A stretch of 7,847 nucleotides of DNA from Actinobacteria bacterium BACL4 MAG-120820-bin23. Lineage in GTDB: Bacteria; Actinomycetota; Actinomycetes; Nanopelagicales; Nanopelagicaceae. The translations under genes and the position numbers were made by a program. The stretch is taken from contig LIBD01000037.1 of assembly GCA_001437855.1 (NCBI GenBank), positions 1 through 7,847 on the forward strand, read 5' to 3'. The notes beneath the pieces are model-generated. The model was not told the DNA's origin. It ran no database searches and worked only from the letters and a program-made list of their open reading frames with translations. Within the stretch, counting starts at the first letter, position 1. Each line of letters starts with the position of its first letter. Positions 6,198 through 7,847 of this stretch are shown in pieces.

Positions 6198-7085
6198 TTG
6201 CAAAGCATTAAGAAAATTGCAGTTACCGGATCATCTGGGTTAATCGGTAGTGCACTGGTAGCACAATTGAAAGCAAATGGCTATCAAGTTCAGAAAATTG
6301 TAAGAAGACCAACCAGGGCAACTGATGAAGTTATCTGGGATCCAATTAAGGGCCAGATTGATCTAGCGGCATTAGAAGGTGTTGATGCAGTATTTCACTT
6401 AGCAGGTGCTGGCGTTGGCGATAAAAGATGGAGTGCTGCTTATAGGTCTGAGATTTTAAACTCGAGACTGCTTGGCACAACCACAATCGCAAATGCCTGC
6501 CAACAATTACAAACTAGCGTCTTTATTTCCGCCAGTGCAATTGGCTACTACGGTGAAACTGGAAATCGTGCAGTTACTGAAACTGATAAAGGTGGTACTG
6601 ATTTCTTATCAGTTGTTTGTCGAGAATGGGAAGCGGCGGCAGATCTAGCACCCAGTGTTAGAACTATAAAACTGCGCACTGGTTTAGTTTTAGATCCAAC
6701 TGGCGGCGCCCTGGGAAGAATGTTGCCAATATTTAAGTTTGGTTTTGGTGGAAAGTTAGGCTCAGGTAAACAGTGGTGGTCTTGGATTACCTTGCATGAT
6801 CAAATTAGAGCAATGATATTTTTAATGAACTCCAAATTAGAAGGTGCAGTTAATTTAACTTCACCAAATCCTGTTACCAATCAGGAATTTACCGCTGCAT
6901 TAGCAAGAGTTTTAAATAGACCTGCAATATTTCCAGCACCAGCCTTTGCATTAAAAGCAGTACTTGGTGGTTTTTCTAGTGAAGTATTAGGCTCGAAAAG
7001 AGTCATACCTAAAGTTTTGACCGACGCTAAATTTGAATTTGAATACCAGCATGTTTCGGCCGCACTTACTGCATTAGTTGATTAA
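6198..7085 (+). CDS. TIGR01777-family (SDR39U1/YfcH-like) NAD(P)-binding epimerase-like protein
   Basis: A 295-residue protein of the extended short-chain dehydrogenase superfamily, TIGR01777 type (E. coli YfcH, mammalian SDR39U1, mycobacterial Rv2216). Its reaction is not established in the family. The N-terminal Rossmann motif is GSSGLIG (11-17) after strand KKIAVT. HLAGAGVGDKRWSAAYRSEI (67-86) is a hallmark of the family, SASAIGYYGETG (111-122) carries the SDR tyrosine region, and WWSWITLHD (193-201) is another family block. The C-terminal DUF1731 domain runs from about 245 to 292 (PAPAFALKAVLGG to the end). Length is standard and no damage is visible. The TTG start one base after the E2 stop implies translational coupling with E2. 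In other Actinobacteria this gene also lies between E2 and lipB, so a link to lipoyl or 2-oxoacid dehydrogenase metabolism is possible but only inferred from context. Its 3' end overlaps the opposite-strand gene by 20 bp. Confidence 0.9.
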   Translation: MQSIKKIAVTGSSGLIGSALVAQLKANGYQVQKIVRRPTRATDEVIWDPIKGQIDLAALEGVDAVFHLAGAGVGDKRWSAAYRSEILNSRLLGTTTIANACQQLQTSVFISASAIGYYGETGNRAVTETDKGGTDFLSVVCREWEAAADLAPSVRTIKLRTGLVLDPTGGALGRMLPIFKFGFGGKLGSGKQWWSWITLHDQIRAMIFLMNSKLEGAVNLTSPNPVTNQEFTAALARVLNRPAIFPAPAFALKAVLGGFSSEVLGSKRVIPKVLTDAKFEFEYQHVSAALTALVD

Positions 7086-7847
7086 TTTTATTCGCAACTA
7101 ATTCACCAGTTTGCATGGCACCCTGTTGGGAGGGAATTGCCATATGATCGCCAATCACAAATAACCAGTCGTTGATCTGTAATTTACCTACTTTTTTCTT
7201 ACCCGGTAAATGCAGTGGTAGTGAATGCTGAATTTCATATCTAGCAACACTCTCCCAGCTACTTGTATTGGTATGCCATAATTTTCCAAGCTCCTCTTTA
7301 AACTCTTTCTCAGTTATGTTAGTTAATGAGGTAGCTGAAACTAGGCTCTTGCCAACTGGCGCATACTTTTTAGAGACCTCGCTCATAACAATTGAGTTAA
7401 CTAGTTTAGAATTTTTTGAGACCACAAGATTTTTAGAATTAGCTATTTTTTCATCAGTTGAAAAATAAGAGGTCGTACTAGATAGCACTTGCGACGTGCT
7501 CAGATTAGTAACCAATTTTGAGGCAGAAATTGAATCTGTTGCAACCACGATATACCTTGCCTTATAACTTGATTTATTTGTATTTACAGAGTTAGTAGTA
7601 ATGCTCTCAACTTTTTCACTTAATGTAAGATTTTTTATCGGTTTTGCAAGTGCTTTGGGAAACTCTCCAACACCAAGAGCTGGAACACCAGGTAAGGACT
7701 TCACAAAACTTTGCAATATCTCCTGAACTACATCAGCAGCAATTTGCTGTGGATCTGTCAATACCACCCCAGATAAGAACGGCTCTAAGGCATCTTGATA
7801 TAGATTTGAAAATCTACTCACATACATACCAAACTCTTTAAAATTTG
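7066..7847 (-). CDS. FAD-dependent amine oxidase/phytoene desaturase-like oxidoreductase, C-terminal part (5' end off the right edge)
   Basis: The reading frame is open from the right edge to TAA at 7068-7066, giving about 259 visible residues. They match the C-terminal half of NAD(P)/FAD-dependent oxidoreductases of the amine oxidase / protoporphyrinogen oxidase / phytoene desaturase superfamily. Visible parts are a substrate-domain stretch resembling the family's FxxxFLxGVxL block (RFSNLYQDALEPFLSGVVLT), a beta strand ending in IVVATD, the segment YAPVGKSLVSATSL, and the C-terminal FAD-contact motif VIGDHMAIPSQQGAMQTGE followed by a helix. The N-terminal GxGxxG nucleotide motif is expected beyond the window. 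An internal ATG at 7827 is unlikely to be the start, because the family needs about 200 more residues upstream. The middle section is unusually rich in Ser, Thr, Asn and Lys. Substrate is unknown. It converges on the SDR-like gene with a 20-bp overlap, at the place where lipB often stands. Confidence 0.82.
   Translation of the reverse strand, partial: NFKEFGMYVSRFSNLYQDALEPFLSGVVLTDPQQIAADVVQEILQSFVKSLPGVPALGVGEFPKALAKPIKNLTLSEKVESITTNSVNTNKSSYKARYIVVATDSISASKLVTNLSTSQVLSSTTSYFSTDEKIANSKNLVVSKNSKLVNSIVMSEVSKKYAPVGKSLVSATSLTNITEKEFKEELGKLWHTNTSSWESVARYEIQHSLPLHLPGKKKVGKLQINDWLFVIGDHMAIPSQQGAMQTGELVANKINQLMQ

Noticed and set aside
7268..7841. Plus-strand open frames at 7268-7468 and 7644-7841
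   Set aside because: Both are antisense to the FAD oxidoreductase frame, which shows clear family motifs.
1..7847. Mobile element, CRISPR array, tRNA/rRNA, toxin-antitoxin or defence genes
   Set aside because: No terminal repeats, transposase, regularly spaced repeats or RNA gene folds were seen. All substantial coding space is housekeeping metabolism plus one FAD oxidoreductase, so no novel system is claimed.

Overview
The window reads as a stretch of ordinary core metabolism from a low-GC, streamlined actinobacterium. By eye the sequence is AT-leaning, roughly 40% GC. The proteins nevertheless carry actinobacterial signatures: a double-lipoyl actinobacterial-type E2, a TIGR01777-type protein directly behind it, and GcvT and PepA of actinobacterial type. 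The gene order gcvT / pepA / E2 / TIGR01777 gene matches the layout known from Mycobacterium (gcvT, pepB, dlaT, Rv2216, then lipB-lipA). Low GC plus tight packing suggests a freshwater acI-like lineage (Nanopelagicales), but that placement is inference.

Layout. At the left edge, on the minus strand, lies the 5' part of an aldo/keto reductase gene (275 down to 1, cut by the window). Behind it, also on the minus strand, is a complete gcvT (1450 down to 362). A 147-bp divergent intergenic region (1451-1597) separates gcvT from a plus-strand series of four genes: pepA (1598-3082), lpd (3137-4504), the E2 gene sucB/dlaT-type (4517-6196) and a TIGR01777-family SDR-like gene (6198-7085). Gaps inside that series are 54, 12 and 1 bp, so at least lpd, E2 and the SDR-like gene look like one transcription unit, and pepA probably belongs to it. 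On the right, the 3' part of an FAD-dependent amine-oxidase-like gene runs on the minus strand from beyond the edge (7847) to 7066. It overlaps the SDR-like gene tail to tail by 20 bp.

How the genes work together. Lpd (E3) and the double-lipoyl E2 are two of the three parts of a 2-oxoacid dehydrogenase complex; no E1 is in the window. Lpd is also the L-protein of the glycine cleavage system, whose T-protein is the divergent gcvT, so the two transcription units share the lipoyl/E3 theme. PepA is a cytosolic M17 aminopeptidase. The SDR-like and FAD proteins have no assigned reaction here.

No CRISPR array, RNA gene, insertion sequence or convincing intrinsic terminator was seen, and I do not see evidence for a novel system. 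Points worth a second look are a Thr-to-Pro change in the PepA signature, near-identical DNA in the two lipoyl domains, a 15-bp inverted repeat before pepA, absence of lipB/lipA at the expected place, and a very serine-rich middle part of the FAD protein.
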